A stretch of 40,730 nucleotides of DNA from Planctomycetota bacterium (lineage in GTDB: Bacteria > Planctomycetota > Phycisphaerae > UBA1845), in contig JAJRYY010000164.1 in the NCBI GenBank assembly GCA_024275565.1, positions 1 through 40,730 of the forward strand, read 5' to 3'. Of the stretch, positions 10,139-17,997 are shown in pieces (the first letter of the stretch is position 1; the number at the start of each line of letters is the position of its first letter). The translations under genes and the position numbers were made by a program. Below the pieces are notes generated by a model. That model was not told the origin of the DNA and made no database searches. It worked only from the letters and a program-made list of their open reading frames with translations.

Positions 10139-10777
10139 GTGAGCAATCCAATGGATGGGTACGACGTGTCAGCGAGGGACGCAGATGGTGCAGACGCAAG
10201 AGATGCCGGTGCTGGGGATGCTGGCGATCTGATGCATGGTTCCGCCGGAGTCGCTCGTGAACATCGCCCTGTACCCTCGCCATTCGTCGCCTGGATCCTG
10301 ATCCTTTCCGGGGTCGCGACTTTGGTGCCCACATTGCTGCTCCCGGTCTGGCGAGACCTTCAGGCCGATCAGTTTGTGGAGCGTTTTGAAACCGCAGAGA
10401 CAGAATCGTTTCGAAAGCTGCTTCAAAATAAGAAGCGGCACATGGTCGCACTTCGCACTGACCCAGCCGTCGTCTCGCGAGTCGCCCGTCGCGAATTCTA
10501 TGTCCAGACGGACGAGCGTGTCGTTCTGGTGGATGCAGCACGCGTTGCCCCTGTGGCAGACGCGGTCGTGATTTCCCCGCCTTCGACGCCTGCGTTCATC
10601 GTGTGGATGCTGGAATGGTCCCCTGTTCAGGTCGAAAACAGCGTTTTTAAGGTGTTTTGCGACGCGACAGCCCGTCCGATTCTGATTGGTCTCTCAGTCT
10701 CGCTGATCGCAGTCTCGCTGTTCCTGTTTCCCACCCGGCGATCCCTCATGTACAGAAACACCTCAATTTCGTCGTAA
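10139..10777 (+). CDS. Putative FtsB/DivIC-like membrane protein
   Basis: A 212-residue protein from GTG 10139. A low-complexity Asp/Ala/Gly N-terminus (about 40 residues) precedes a membrane helix near 50-70 (FVAWILILSGVATLVPTLLL). Next comes a charged, coiled-coil-compatible segment (RDLQADQFVERFETAETESF) and the sequence DPAVVSRVARREFYVQTDER. This last pattern, a short helix then ARRE then an aromatic and a gE/dE turn, resembles the signature in FtsB/DivIC septum proteins (iARe.lg...gE.vv). A second membrane helix lies near the end (PILIGLSVSLIAVSLFLF), which ordinary FtsB lacks. Position after eno supports the idea. Known: FtsB and DivIC belong to the divisome with FtsL and FtsQ. The assignment is inference; the alternative is an unrelated bitopic protein. 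Start GTG has only a weak ribosome-binding site. Confidence 0.55.
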   Translation: MSNPMDGYDVSARDADGADARDAGAGDAGDLMHGSAGVAREHRPVPSPFVAWILILSGVATLVPTLLLPVWRDLQADQFVERFETAETESFRKLLQNKKRHMVALRTDPAVVSRVARREFYVQTDERVVLVDAARVAPVADAVVISPPSTPAFIVWMLEWSPVQVENSVFKVFCDATARPILIGLSVSLIAVSLFLFPTRRSLMYRNTSISS

Positions 10778-10907
10778 AACCTTTACGATTCACTGGACAA
10801 TTGAGGGATAGTTGCGTCAAAATGGTGGCTGGTGAGCATCGGATGACGTACTACAACATGTACATCGCACAAGGGAATTGTTTTTCGTTAGATTAAGGGA
10901 CACAACC

Positions 10908-11435
10908 ATGGCATTACGCATCGTCGCGCTCGTATTGATCCTCGGATTGGCCGCATTTGTATTTACGAAGCAACAGGCAGCAGACGCGGGGTCCGAAATG
11001 GTAGACGGCGTGTCCGTTCCAAAAATGTCGCCCCCGACTCACAGTGAAGCACCCGGTTTTATCAAGCAAGGTGTCGCGAGTGAGGGTGTTCGACCGGAAG
11101 GTGAACCTGAATTTGACGTCTCCGTCGAACTGGAGATGAAGGGCGAGCAACCGAACCTGTATTTCACTATCACCGAACGACATGGGTGGTACGCGGGTAC
11201 AGTGACTGTTGAATTTTGGCATGTGGCGCCGGCTGAGGATGGTGGGCTGGTGGAAGGTGAGAGCAGACTTTCCCATTTGTGTCACAATTATCTCGATTTT
11301 AACGCCACGCTGGTTTGTCAGACTGTCCCCAACCCACACGAATTTCCCGAGCTTGATGAGGATTGGGGCACCAGCGAGAACTGGCAGGCTCGCATCCTGG
11401 GACATGGCGAGATCTATCAGAAGAACGAAGATTGA
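10908..11435 (+). CDS. Small exported or membrane-anchored protein, unknown function
   Basis: From ATG 10908, preceded by AAGGGA seven bases upstream, the protein has 175 residues. The N-terminus MALRIVALVLILGLAAFVFT is a signal anchor or uncleaved signal peptide. The rest is a soluble, acidic domain with the segments PEFDVSVELEMKGEQPNLYF, WYAGTVTVEFWHV and LDFNATLVCQTVPNPHEFP. This looks like a small beta-rich periplasmic domain with two Cys (SHLCHN, VCQT) that could form a disulfide. I know no family. It follows the FtsB-like gene after 130 bases and is followed by a three-copy 17-bp repeat. Confidence 0.7.
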   Translation: MALRIVALVLILGLAAFVFTKQQAADAGSEMVDGVSVPKMSPPTHSEAPGFIKQGVASEGVRPEGEPEFDVSVELEMKGEQPNLYFTITERHGWYAGTVTVEFWHVAPAEDGGLVEGESRLSHLCHNYLDFNATLVCQTVPNPHEFPELDEDWGTSENWQARILGHGEIYQKNED

Positions 11436-11443
11436 TAGTCGCG

Positions 11444-11494
11444 AAGATTTAGACGCGCAGAAGATTTAGACGCGCAGAAGATTTAGACGCGCAG
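11444..11494 (+). repeat. Three exact 17-bp tandem repeats after the small exported protein
   Basis: Units 11444-11460, 11461-11477 and 11478-11494 are identical (AAGATTTAGACGCGCAG). The repeat begins nine bases after the stop codon. From 11560 to 11637 a looser 'cgttcgagacttgc' pattern continues up to the kinase stop. Confidence 0.95.
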
Positions 11495-11639
11495 GGTTCC
11501 CGGGGCAGGTTACGTTCCCGGGACAGGCGGTGGGATCTAGGCTCGCGGCGCTTATGGCATGCGACGTTCGAAACATTTGAGACTTACGCCGTTCAATGCT
11601 TGCGCCGTTCGAGACTTGCTGCATTCGAGGCACGCTGCG

Positions 11640-12884
11640 TTATCGTGACATGATGAACTGAGCAAGATTTGCCAGCAACAAGAGCATGCAGATCACAGAC
11701 AGGATGAGAATCGCCAGTCGATTTCCGGCGTCCTTGCGTACTAGGCTTGGGTCGAGGTCCAGCGGGGTGGCAGAAGCGACGGTGACGCCGCTGCTGGCAA
11801 GATCCTCCAGAACGTGCTGATCGTACATTTTTCTCGCCTGAAACGGCGGTCCGCCCTCGGCCACCGACTGTAGATCTGCGATCAATTCCTTCGTTGATGT
11901 ATACCGTTCATCCCGAGCTTTGGACATCATGACCTCGATTATTTCTCCAACACCGGAGGACAGCTCTGTGTTGAGATGATCTGGTGGTATTAATTCTTCC
12001 TTGAGGTGCTTGTGCATCACGGATGATGGCGTCTGCCCCTCGAACGGGACACGTCCTGTCACCATGTGATAAAACGTCGCACCGAGGGAATAGATGTCCG
12101 CACGAAAGTCGATGTTGATTTCGCCGCGAATCTGCTCCGGGCTGATGTAATAGGGGGTCCCATATGCACGCCCCGCTTCGGACTGGGCTGTTTCATAATC
12201 GCTTATCTCGCGTGCAAGTCCCATATCCGCAAGCTTCACATCGCCATTGTCACCGATCATGATGTTCTTGGGCTTGACATCACGATGAATAAATCCGCGT
12301 GCATGCGCATGGTCCAGCGCCATCGCGGTCTGTAGAATAATGTTGATCGCCTTTTTTTCGTCGACCACGGATTTTTGAAACAGGTCGTACACGGTTTGAC
12401 CGTCGATGAACTCCATCACGAAATAATGATAACCACCAGCTTCACCCACATCGATCGCCTGGACAATGTTTGCGTGGTTCAACTGGGCGGCTGCCCGACC
12501 TTCTCGATAAAACCGATCGACAAATTCCTGATTCTCGCTGAGTCGTTTGGGCAATACTTTGACCGCCACAATTCTATCCAGGCTGAGCTGACGCGCTTTG
12601 TAGACTGTCGCCATCGCCCCCTGTCCAAGCTTGCTCATAATCTGGAACCCGGGAATCTGCTGAGCGGGACGGTACATCGAATCGTCGTCCATCGTCCGCT
12701 CGATCCGCTTAAGCTGCGAACGCGTCATGTACCCTTCGCTGATGAGAACGTCGAGAAGCGTGACTGGTTTACCATTCTTCTCGATCTCCTCGCGACGGTT
12801 TTCGCAGAAGGCGATCTCCTCGGGAGTGACCAGACGATTTTCAACAAGTTTGCGGCCAAAGCCGGATTCGTCAGATACAGACAT
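11640..12884 (-). CDS. Hanks-type serine/threonine protein kinase with C-terminal membrane anchor
   Basis: A 414-residue kinase. Residues 1-75 form an N-terminal helical region (RKLVENRLVTPEEIAFCENR) of the kind that precedes many planctomycete kinases. The kinase domain shows the Gly loop LGQGAMATVYKA (86-97), the ATP lysine in VAVKVLP (K109), the partner Glu E128, catalytic HRDVKPKNIM (D202, N207), DMG in place of DFG (D220), and SPEQ in place of APE. All residues needed for catalysis are present. One membrane helix lies near the end (LAILILSVICMLLLLANLAQF), so the kinase faces the cytosol with almost nothing outside. Start ATG 12884 has AGGA upstream. It has its own likely promoter near 13113 and is flanked by repeats; the substrate is unknown. 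Confidence 0.95.
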   Translation of the reverse strand: MSVSDESGFGRKLVENRLVTPEEIAFCENRREEIEKNGKPVTLLDVLISEGYMTRSQLKRIERTMDDDSMYRPAQQIPGFQIMSKLGQGAMATVYKARQLSLDRIVAVKVLPKRLSENQEFVDRFYREGRAAAQLNHANIVQAIDVGEAGGYHYFVMEFIDGQTVYDLFQKSVVDEKKAINIILQTAMALDHAHARGFIHRDVKPKNIMIGDNGDVKLADMGLAREISDYETAQSEAGRAYGTPYYISPEQIRGEINIDFRADIYSLGATFYHMVTGRVPFEGQTPSSVMHKHLKEELIPPDHLNTELSSGVGEIIEVMMSKARDERYTSTKELIADLQSVAEGGPPFQARKMYDQHVLEDLASSGVTVASATPLDLDPSLVRKDAGNRLAILILSVICMLLLLANLAQFIMSR

Positions 12885-13052
12885 GCACGATCCTAATTAT
12901 TGTTGCCACGGGGAAGACGCGATGAACCCCGGGCGTGGTCCGAATCGGAAGTGCGACACTCTACGGGCCATCCAGGGCGACTTCAACCATAATCCGCCAC
13001 CGAATCCTGCCAGATGGCAAGCCCGGGGGCAAAACTGACGTCGCAAGTCCCG

Positions 13053-13118
13053 ATTGATCTCAACGTCTACAACTCCGAGAATCTCAAGATCAATCATTCA
13101 ATTGATCTCAATATTATA
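13053..13118 (-). promoter_or_regulatory. Candidate kinase promoter and palindromic operator
   Basis: The minus strand carries a consensus -10 TATAAT at 13113-13118 (no good -35), giving a leader of about 220 bases. ATTGATCTCAA occurs at 13053-13063 and 13101-13111, and an inverted GATCAAT/ATTGATC pair surrounds 13088-13107. These may be regulator sites; no protein can be named. Confidence 0.4.
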
Positions 13119-13150
13119 CCCACCTCAAGCTCGCTTTTTCGCACGATCTA

Positions 13151-14392
13151 TCAATAGAGAGGTATTTCGTGCTTCAATTGAGCGGCGTTCCGCAAAGACG
13201 CCACGACCTCCAAGTCGCTTCCGTCCGATAGAATCGCCGAAAATCGCTCGATCTGTGCTAACGTAAAGAAAAAGGCACCCTCCAAAGACTCACACTCCGA
13301 TCGCAATTTTTCGAGTATGGCTGACCGCAATTCGGAAATCCCCGAACCCGTGCGTCCTGAAACAGTGACAAATCGAACAGGTTGCCCGCACTCCGCGACC
13401 TGCTCCACAAGCTGAGTCTCCCCCCATCTCGCCCCCAGATCAGATTTGTTACGCACAAAAACCGCGCGCGACACATCCCACTCGGATTGATAACGCGAAA
13501 AAAAATTCATAGGCCCCGATGGAAATGCGATGGATCCGTCCAGAACGATCAGGTGAACACCGCAATGCCGAAACTGCTCCAGACCGCGGGACACAGCCTC
13601 CAGCTCAAGACCATCGACATCCGTTGACGCTCCATCCTCACCATCCTCAAGAGCACGCACACCGGCAGTGTCGATCCACCGAACGGGCACACCATCGATC
13701 GCACCGTCTGCAGACACCCAGTCCCGCGTCGTCCCAGTCACGTCCGATACGACACTATTCGCTGAATCCACCAGCCGATGCATCAAGGTCGATTTCCCGG
13801 CGTTGGCTGGACCGAACAATCCGACCTTAGCACCCTCGAAGATAGACAACACCCCACGAGAACGATCCAACATCCTCGACAGTTCCTCCCGACCCTGAAC
13901 ACCATCACGTTCCAGAGTGTCTGCCAGCGCTTTCAACGCTACCGGAAGAACCGCGCGTTGCCGGGCGATCAAACGTACTGCAAGCCTTGTTCTAGCTCGG
14001 CAGAGTGCAGCATCAGCAGCCGCCTCAATGGTCGATGCGACGACCGCCTCCCCACCCCGATGAAACTCCGCACCAAGTCGCTGAATAAGAATCATCAACC
14101 GCTCAACACTCCGCACACCACCGTGCACGGAAAAATCAATCACGCAACAACCTAGATCATCCACACGCGAGCATACAATCCCGTCATCCACAACTTCGTC
14201 AGCATCAAGGAATTCCCCGTACACCAGCGTGCCGGGGTCTAACCGGGTAAGATCGATCGCACTGCGAGAAGGCTTGAAGGCTGTCGAAAGAATCACTCCG
14301 GACCTTTTCCCCTCCAGGCGAATCACAGCCACCCCACCAGCACCGGATGGCGTCAGCAACCGGACCGATGTCGATCGCTCGTCCAGCGTCAT
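13151..14392 (-). CDS. MnmE-like (TrmE-type) GTPase lacking the C-terminal Cys motif
   Basis: A 413-residue protein. The N-terminal segment GAGGVAVIRLEG and the later FSVHGGVRSVERL match the tetrahydrofolate-binding domain of MnmE. The GTPase domain shows GPANAGKST (194-202), TGTTRD (219-224), DTAG (241-244) and NKSD (315-318), inserted in a helical domain as in MnmE. Known: MnmE, with MnmG, modifies U34 of certain tRNAs and needs a C-terminal Cys in C-(I/L/V)-G-K. Here the protein ends HEIPLY with no such motif, so activity in tRNA modification is uncertain. I start at ATG 14392, 17 bases after coaX; the open frame extends 21 codons further into coaX. It is last in the rpmA-obg-coaX group. 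I withhold the symbol mnmE because of the missing motif. Confidence 0.82.
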   Translation of the reverse strand: MTLDERSTSVRLLTPSGAGGVAVIRLEGKRSGVILSTAFKPSRSAIDLTRLDPGTLVYGEFLDADEVVDDGIVCSRVDDLGCCVIDFSVHGGVRSVERLMILIQRLGAEFHRGGEAVVASTIEAAADAALCRARTRLAVRLIARQRAVLPVALKALADTLERDGVQGREELSRMLDRSRGVLSIFEGAKVGLFGPANAGKSTLMHRLVDSANSVVSDVTGTTRDWVSADGAIDGVPVRWIDTAGVRALEDGEDGASTDVDGLELEAVSRGLEQFRHCGVHLIVLDGSIAFPSGPMNFFSRYQSEWDVSRAVFVRNKSDLGARWGETQLVEQVAECGQPVRFVTVSGRTGSGISELRSAILEKLRSECESLEGAFFFTLAQIERFSAILSDGSDLEVVASLRNAAQLKHEIPLY

Positions 14393-14408
14393 CGCAACAG
14401 GCCCAGCC

Positions 14409-15242
14409 TCATAGTGCGACAGCCTGATCCAGCCATTTCTGATGTGCCAACCCAACCCCCAGCAAACACAAATCTTCGTCTATCGCGTCAAACACACCAC
14501 AAGCATCACCCAGCATCGCAGCATCACCACCCGTCGCAACAGCCGGCAACCAGGACCCAAAACCGGTCGCGTATTCCTCCACAATGTTCCGAACCGCACC
14601 CACCGTCCCCTTCGTAATCCCACTCTGAATCGCCTGTTCCGTGTCGCGACCAATGGCAGATTCCGGAATACAAAGCGTCACCTCCGGCAGACTGGCCGTC
14701 TGATGATGCAACGCCCAGGCCTGCATCCGCAGCCCCGGCAGAATCGCTCCACCAAGAAACACACCCTCATCATCCACAACATCGATCGTGATCGCAGACC
14801 CAAAATCGACCACCACGCAAGCGGTTTTCTTCTGCTCATAAGCAGCCGCAGCAGCACACACCCGATCCACCCCCACGACCTCAGGCGTCAACACATCAAG
14901 ATGAATCGGCAACGGAATATGATCCCCAACCACGAGCGGGACGATGTCCAGACCTTTCTCAATTCGCTGACACATCTCCCCAAGCAAGGCAGGGACAACC
15001 GACGCAATCACCACGGTAGGAACATCGGTTTCAAGCGTCGCCGCAAGCCCACGAACCGCCTGAAACACGCCGTCAGCAGTCTCACCCATATCCTCAACGG
15101 CAGCCACCGTCTGACGGTCTTTCATGCTGCCATCGGCGCAGATACCAGCAGAAGTCGATGTGTTGCCGATATCAACCACGACGATCGGCGGTTCCGGATG
15201 TTTCGGTTCGTCAGATTCCTGAATTCGCTTTGGAGCGATCAC
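14409..15242 (-). CDS. coaX: Type III pantothenate kinase
   Basis: First enzyme of coenzyme A synthesis, phosphorylating pantothenate with ATP in the cytosol. Seen: VVVDIGNTSTSAG (phosphate motif DxGNT, D24-T28), the GVDRVCAAAAAY segment, VVDFGSAITIDVVD carrying the catalytic Asp, GGAILPGLRM, and GTVGAVRNIVEEY. The ASKHA fold and 277-residue length fit CoaX, with a 19-residue extension before the first strand. Start is GTG 15242, 19 bases after the obg stop, preceded by a weak GAGAGA. It is co-directional with obg and the MnmE-like gene with very short gaps, so one transcript is likely. Confidence 0.93.
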   Translation of the reverse strand: MIAPKRIQESDEPKHPEPPIVVVDIGNTSTSAGICADGSMKDRQTVAAVEDMGETADGVFQAVRGLAATLETDVPTVVIASVVPALLGEMCQRIEKGLDIVPLVVGDHIPLPIHLDVLTPEVVGVDRVCAAAAAYEQKKTACVVVDFGSAITIDVVDDEGVFLGGAILPGLRMQAWALHHQTASLPEVTLCIPESAIGRDTEQAIQSGITKGTVGAVRNIVEEYATGFGSWLPAVATGGDAAMLGDACGVFDAIDEDLCLLGVGLAHQKWLDQAVAL

Positions 15243-15261
15243 AACATATCTCTCGAATGGG

Positions 15262-16323
15262 TCACGACATATCTCTCAGATGCGGCGGCACCACGGCTGG
15301 CTGTACCTCGGATGACGGCGCCGGTTTCGGCTTTGCCTTACCCACCACCCGCCACATGCGCTCGCCCAACGCCTCAAGCCCGATCCGCGACACAGCACTG
15401 ATCGGAAGCACCTCGCACGACAACGCTTCACGCATCTCAGCAAACGCCTCGTCCGCCCCGTAAACATCCATCTTGTTGACCGCAACGATCTCAGGCTTGG
15501 ACGCCAACACGTCGCTGAACTTCGCAAGCTCACCCCGAATGATCCGGTAGGCCTCGAGCGGTCCCGGTTCGCTCTCCATCGGAACCGCATCGACCAGATG
15601 CACAATCACACGCGTCCGCTCAATATGACGGAGGAATTCGTCACCGAGACCCGCACCTTCGTGCGCCCCTTCAATCAAACCCGGGATATCCGCTAGCACA
15701 ATCCGCCGATAGTCGCTCAGCTCGCAAATGCCGAGTTGCGGACGCAATGTGGTGAACGGATATGAAGCGATCTTCGGAGCAGCCTTGGACATCACAGACA
15801 ACAACGTACTCTTGCCCGCATTGGGAAGCCCGACGAATCCAACGTCCGCAATCAGCTTGAGCTTCAAGCTCAGCCAACGCTCAATACCAGGTTCGCCCGG
15901 GTCAAACTCAACAGGTGCCTGATGCGTCGGCGTGGCGAACGTTTTGTTGCCGCGTCCACCCTGACCGCCACCGGCGATTTTCACGAGAATCCCAGGTTCG
16001 GAAAGATCCTTCAGAAGGATGCCCGTCTCCCGGTCGTAGACCAGCGTCCCGACAGGCAGCTTGATTATGACATCCTCGCCATTGCGACCGCGACAATCAC
16101 TCCCCTCACCAGGTCTACCCTTTTCCGCACGCCAATGATGCTTGCCAGCGAAATCTAGCAGGGTCTCGACCGCCGGGCAGGCCTCGATGTACACATCGCC
16201 CCCGTCCCCGCCATTGCCCCCGTCAGGACCGCCCTTGGGTCGGCATCGCTCACGCCGGAAGCTATTACAGCCAGCCCCACCGCTCCCGCTCATCACATAG
16301 ATTTCAGCTTCGTCAACAAACAT
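15262..16323 (-). CDS. obg: GTPase Obg/CgtA
   Basis: Essential ribosome-associated GTPase acting in 50S assembly and stress control. The Gly-rich Obg fold fills residues 1-157 (GSGGAGCNSFRRE, GGPDGGNGGDGGDVY, GGGQGGRGNKTFAT). The G domain follows: GLPNAGKST, the switch-I region YPFTTLRPQLG, DIPGLIEGAHEGAGLG, and NKMD. The 353-residue length corresponds to a form without the extended OCT domain; the C-terminus is a short Lys/Pro tail. ATG 16323 is the start. rpmA lies about 330 bases upstream on the same strand, the common rpmA-obg order, but here the gap is filled with degenerate repeats. Confidence 0.97.
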   Translation of the reverse strand: MFVDEAEIYVMSGSGGAGCNSFRRERCRPKGGPDGGNGGDGGDVYIEACPAVETLLDFAGKHHWRAEKGRPGEGSDCRGRNGEDVIIKLPVGTLVYDRETGILLKDLSEPGILVKIAGGGQGGRGNKTFATPTHQAPVEFDPGEPGIERWLSLKLKLIADVGFVGLPNAGKSTLLSVMSKAAPKIASYPFTTLRPQLGICELSDYRRIVLADIPGLIEGAHEGAGLGDEFLRHIERTRVIVHLVDAVPMESEPGPLEAYRIIRGELAKFSDVLASKPEIVAVNKMDVYGADEAFAEMREALSCEVLPISAVSRIGLEALGERMWRVVGKAKPKPAPSSEVQPAVVPPHLRDMS

Positions 16324-16652
16324 AATTCAGAGTAAACGCACCGCAATTTCAGAGTAACGCACCGCAACGATATATTAAAATGGACACGCCAGACCCGCGA
16401 CTTTGGGAGGGTAATAAACGAAATGCAGCCTCACCCCTCCTGCGGGGCGTAAACCACCACACAACGCCTCCTCAAAAAGGTGACGCTGAATCAAAAAACG
16501 CGGGAATGGATACCTCACGCAACCTCAGAACACAGCAACCTCTGGATGCAGCAGCCATCAGAATCCAGCACCCTCAAAATCGAGCAACCCAAACCCCGGA
16601 AACACGCATACCCGGAACATGCAGGACGACGCGACCTCAGGATGCAGCGACT
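16324..16652. other. 329-base repeat-filled spacer between obg and rpmA
   Basis: No gene. From about 16500 the plus strand shows an imperfect pattern of 'caacctcag...gcagc...' blocks of 16-20 bases that merges into the 16-bp tandem repeat overlapping the rpmA end. A promoter for obg is not obvious. Confidence 0.6.
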
Positions 16653-16678
16653 TCAGGATACCGCGACTTCGGGCGTCA
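16631..16678. repeat. Three 16-bp tandem repeats overlapping the 3' end of rpmA
   Basis: Units 16631-16646, 16647-16662 and 16663-16678 share gcgac-t-tc-gg. The rpmA stop codon (16653-16655) lies in the middle unit, and the last residues of L27 are encoded by the repeat. Confidence 0.8.
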
Positions 16679-16910
16679 GGTCCACATGCACGCGACGCCC
16701 CTGAAACCGGACAATACCGTCGTTCAGAGCGAAAAGCGTGTCGTCCCGGCCACGACCAACATGCCGACCAGGAAGAAACGGCGTTCCGCACTGGCGAATG
16801 ATGATCGTGCCCGTAATGACCTTCTGACCGCCATAGCGCTTGACGCCGCGGAACTGGGGATTGCTGTCGCGACCGTTGCGACTGGAACCCTGACCCTTCT
16901 TATGTGCCAT
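16653..16910 (-). CDS. rpmA: 50S ribosomal protein L27
   Basis: An 85-residue ribosomal protein near the peptidyl-transferase centre. Seen: [54 protein letters not shown] and [14 protein letters not shown], all standard. ATG 16910 has GGAG upstream. The last residues (DLTPEVAVS) do not resemble the usual lysine/alanine-rich L27 tail and are encoded by a 16-bp minisatellite that also supplies the stop codon. The partner gene rplU (L21), often upstream, is absent; a different gene region begins instead. Confidence 0.96.
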   Translation of the reverse strand: MAHKKGQGSSRNGRDSNPQFRGVKRYGGQKVITGTIIIRQCGTPFLPGRHVGRGRDDTLFALNDGIVRFQGRRVHVDLTPEVAVS

Positions 16911-17069
16911 CGATGAATCTCCAAGTTGTATAGTCTGCGACCGTTAGACGGCGCCAAATCCCATTCGTCTCAATTTTCGTCTCAATTCAATAATCCAACC
17001 ACAAGCCCGCGATATAACTGGTACCGCACCGAACCACTGCCAGCACTAACCACTGCCAGCATGCCCCAC

Positions 17070-17114
17070 GGACCGCTACCGCCCGAACCGCTACCGCCCG
17101 GACCACTACCGCAT
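17070..17114. repeat. Three 15-bp tandem repeats overlapping the end of the exported-protein gene
   Basis: Units 17070-17084, 17085-17099 and 17100-17114 (ggaccgctaccgccc type). The gene stop codon at 17106-17108 lies in the third unit. A looser 'cactgccag' pattern precedes them from 17034. Confidence 0.85.
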
Positions 17115-17855
17115 GACCCATTCTTCCTTCACACGGACCGGTTTGGCGATTGGCTGCGTTCGGCGATCACCGGGAATATCATAGGTGATCGCCAGCGTTT
17201 TGCGAAGCAGAAAAGATCGGGCATTCGACTCCGATTCTTCCTGACCAGGGTCAAAACCCCAGTTTCGAACCTTCACGATCTCGCCGGAAAGTCCCCCCAC
17301 ATAAAGTGTGAAGCGATTAACCTCCGGATCGAGCGGCGGAAAAGCGATCGCCGACGTCTTGGCGTTGTCCGCCCCCTGCCGAATCGCACCCACCATACGG
17401 GCAGGATCGACGAAAAACGGGTACACCCGACGATGTCGCTCATCAACAGCCTCATACACACGAGGATGAATCCCTTCACCACCCGTGACAACACCTAAAG
17501 CATCAGTAACAATTTCAAAGCTCGGGTAGAATTCAACTTCTCTCCCGCTCTCGTTCGTCACGGTGTACAGCAAATACCAATATGCACCAAAATCCGAATT
17601 CCCAGCGCCGGAAATCTCGCTCCCAATACTGGAAACCCCACTTCCGGGCAGTTCCACCGTGATCCGGTCGGGATCATGGTAGGTGATTCCAAGCTCCCAG
17701 CTCACCGGGGCGATGCTCGGGATGGGTGCTGCCACCGTGGCCGATACCACCACCAGCGTAGCCAATACCATCACCAGCGAGGCCGATACCACCAGCAACA
17801 AAGCCGATACCGCCCGACCAGCCGGGCTACATGTTCGTGCATTCATGCGCATCAC
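17106..17855 (-). CDS. Exported protein of unknown function
   Basis: A 249-residue protein with an N-terminal export signal: basic start, then a long hydrophobic run (VSALLLVVSASLVMVLATLV) ending in an Ala-rich likely cleavage site before PIPSIAPVSW. The mature part has beta-rich segments (WELGITYHDPDRITVELPG, YWYLLYTVTNESGREVEFYP) like an immunoglobulin-type or DUF-type periplasmic domain, but I know no family. Start: GTG 17855 or ATG 17852; neither has a ribosome-binding site. The hydrophobic core of the signal is encoded by a four-copy 21-bp repeat (17737-17820). The gene is divergent from the glycan operon. Confidence 0.7.
   Translation of the reverse strand: MMRMNARTCSPAGRAVSALLLVVSASLVMVLATLVVVSATVAAPIPSIAPVSWELGITYHDPDRITVELPGSGVSSIGSEISGAGNSDFGAYWYLLYTVTNESGREVEFYPSFEIVTDALGVVTGGEGIHPRVYEAVDERHRRVYPFFVDPARMVGAIRQGADNAKTSAIAFPPLDPEVNRFTLYVGGLSGEIVKVRNWGFDPGQEESESNARSFLLRKTLAITYDIPGDRRTQPIAKPVRVKEEWVMR
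17737..17820 (-). repeat. Four 21-bp in-frame repeats forming the signal-peptide core
   Basis: Units start at 17737, 17758, 17779 and 17800. Each encodes a seven-residue hydrophobic block of the type V-V-S-A-x-L-V. Confidence 0.85.
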
Positions 17856-17997
17856 GCCATGATATCGTGGATGCCCAGTATGTCAATGTATGAGTGTATA
17901 TGTATGAGCGTGTCGGCCTCAAGAGGTGTTTGGCTGATTCCGATAATCCTTGCACGGAATGGACCGTTACATGACGGACTCCGACGAGGAGGAAAGT

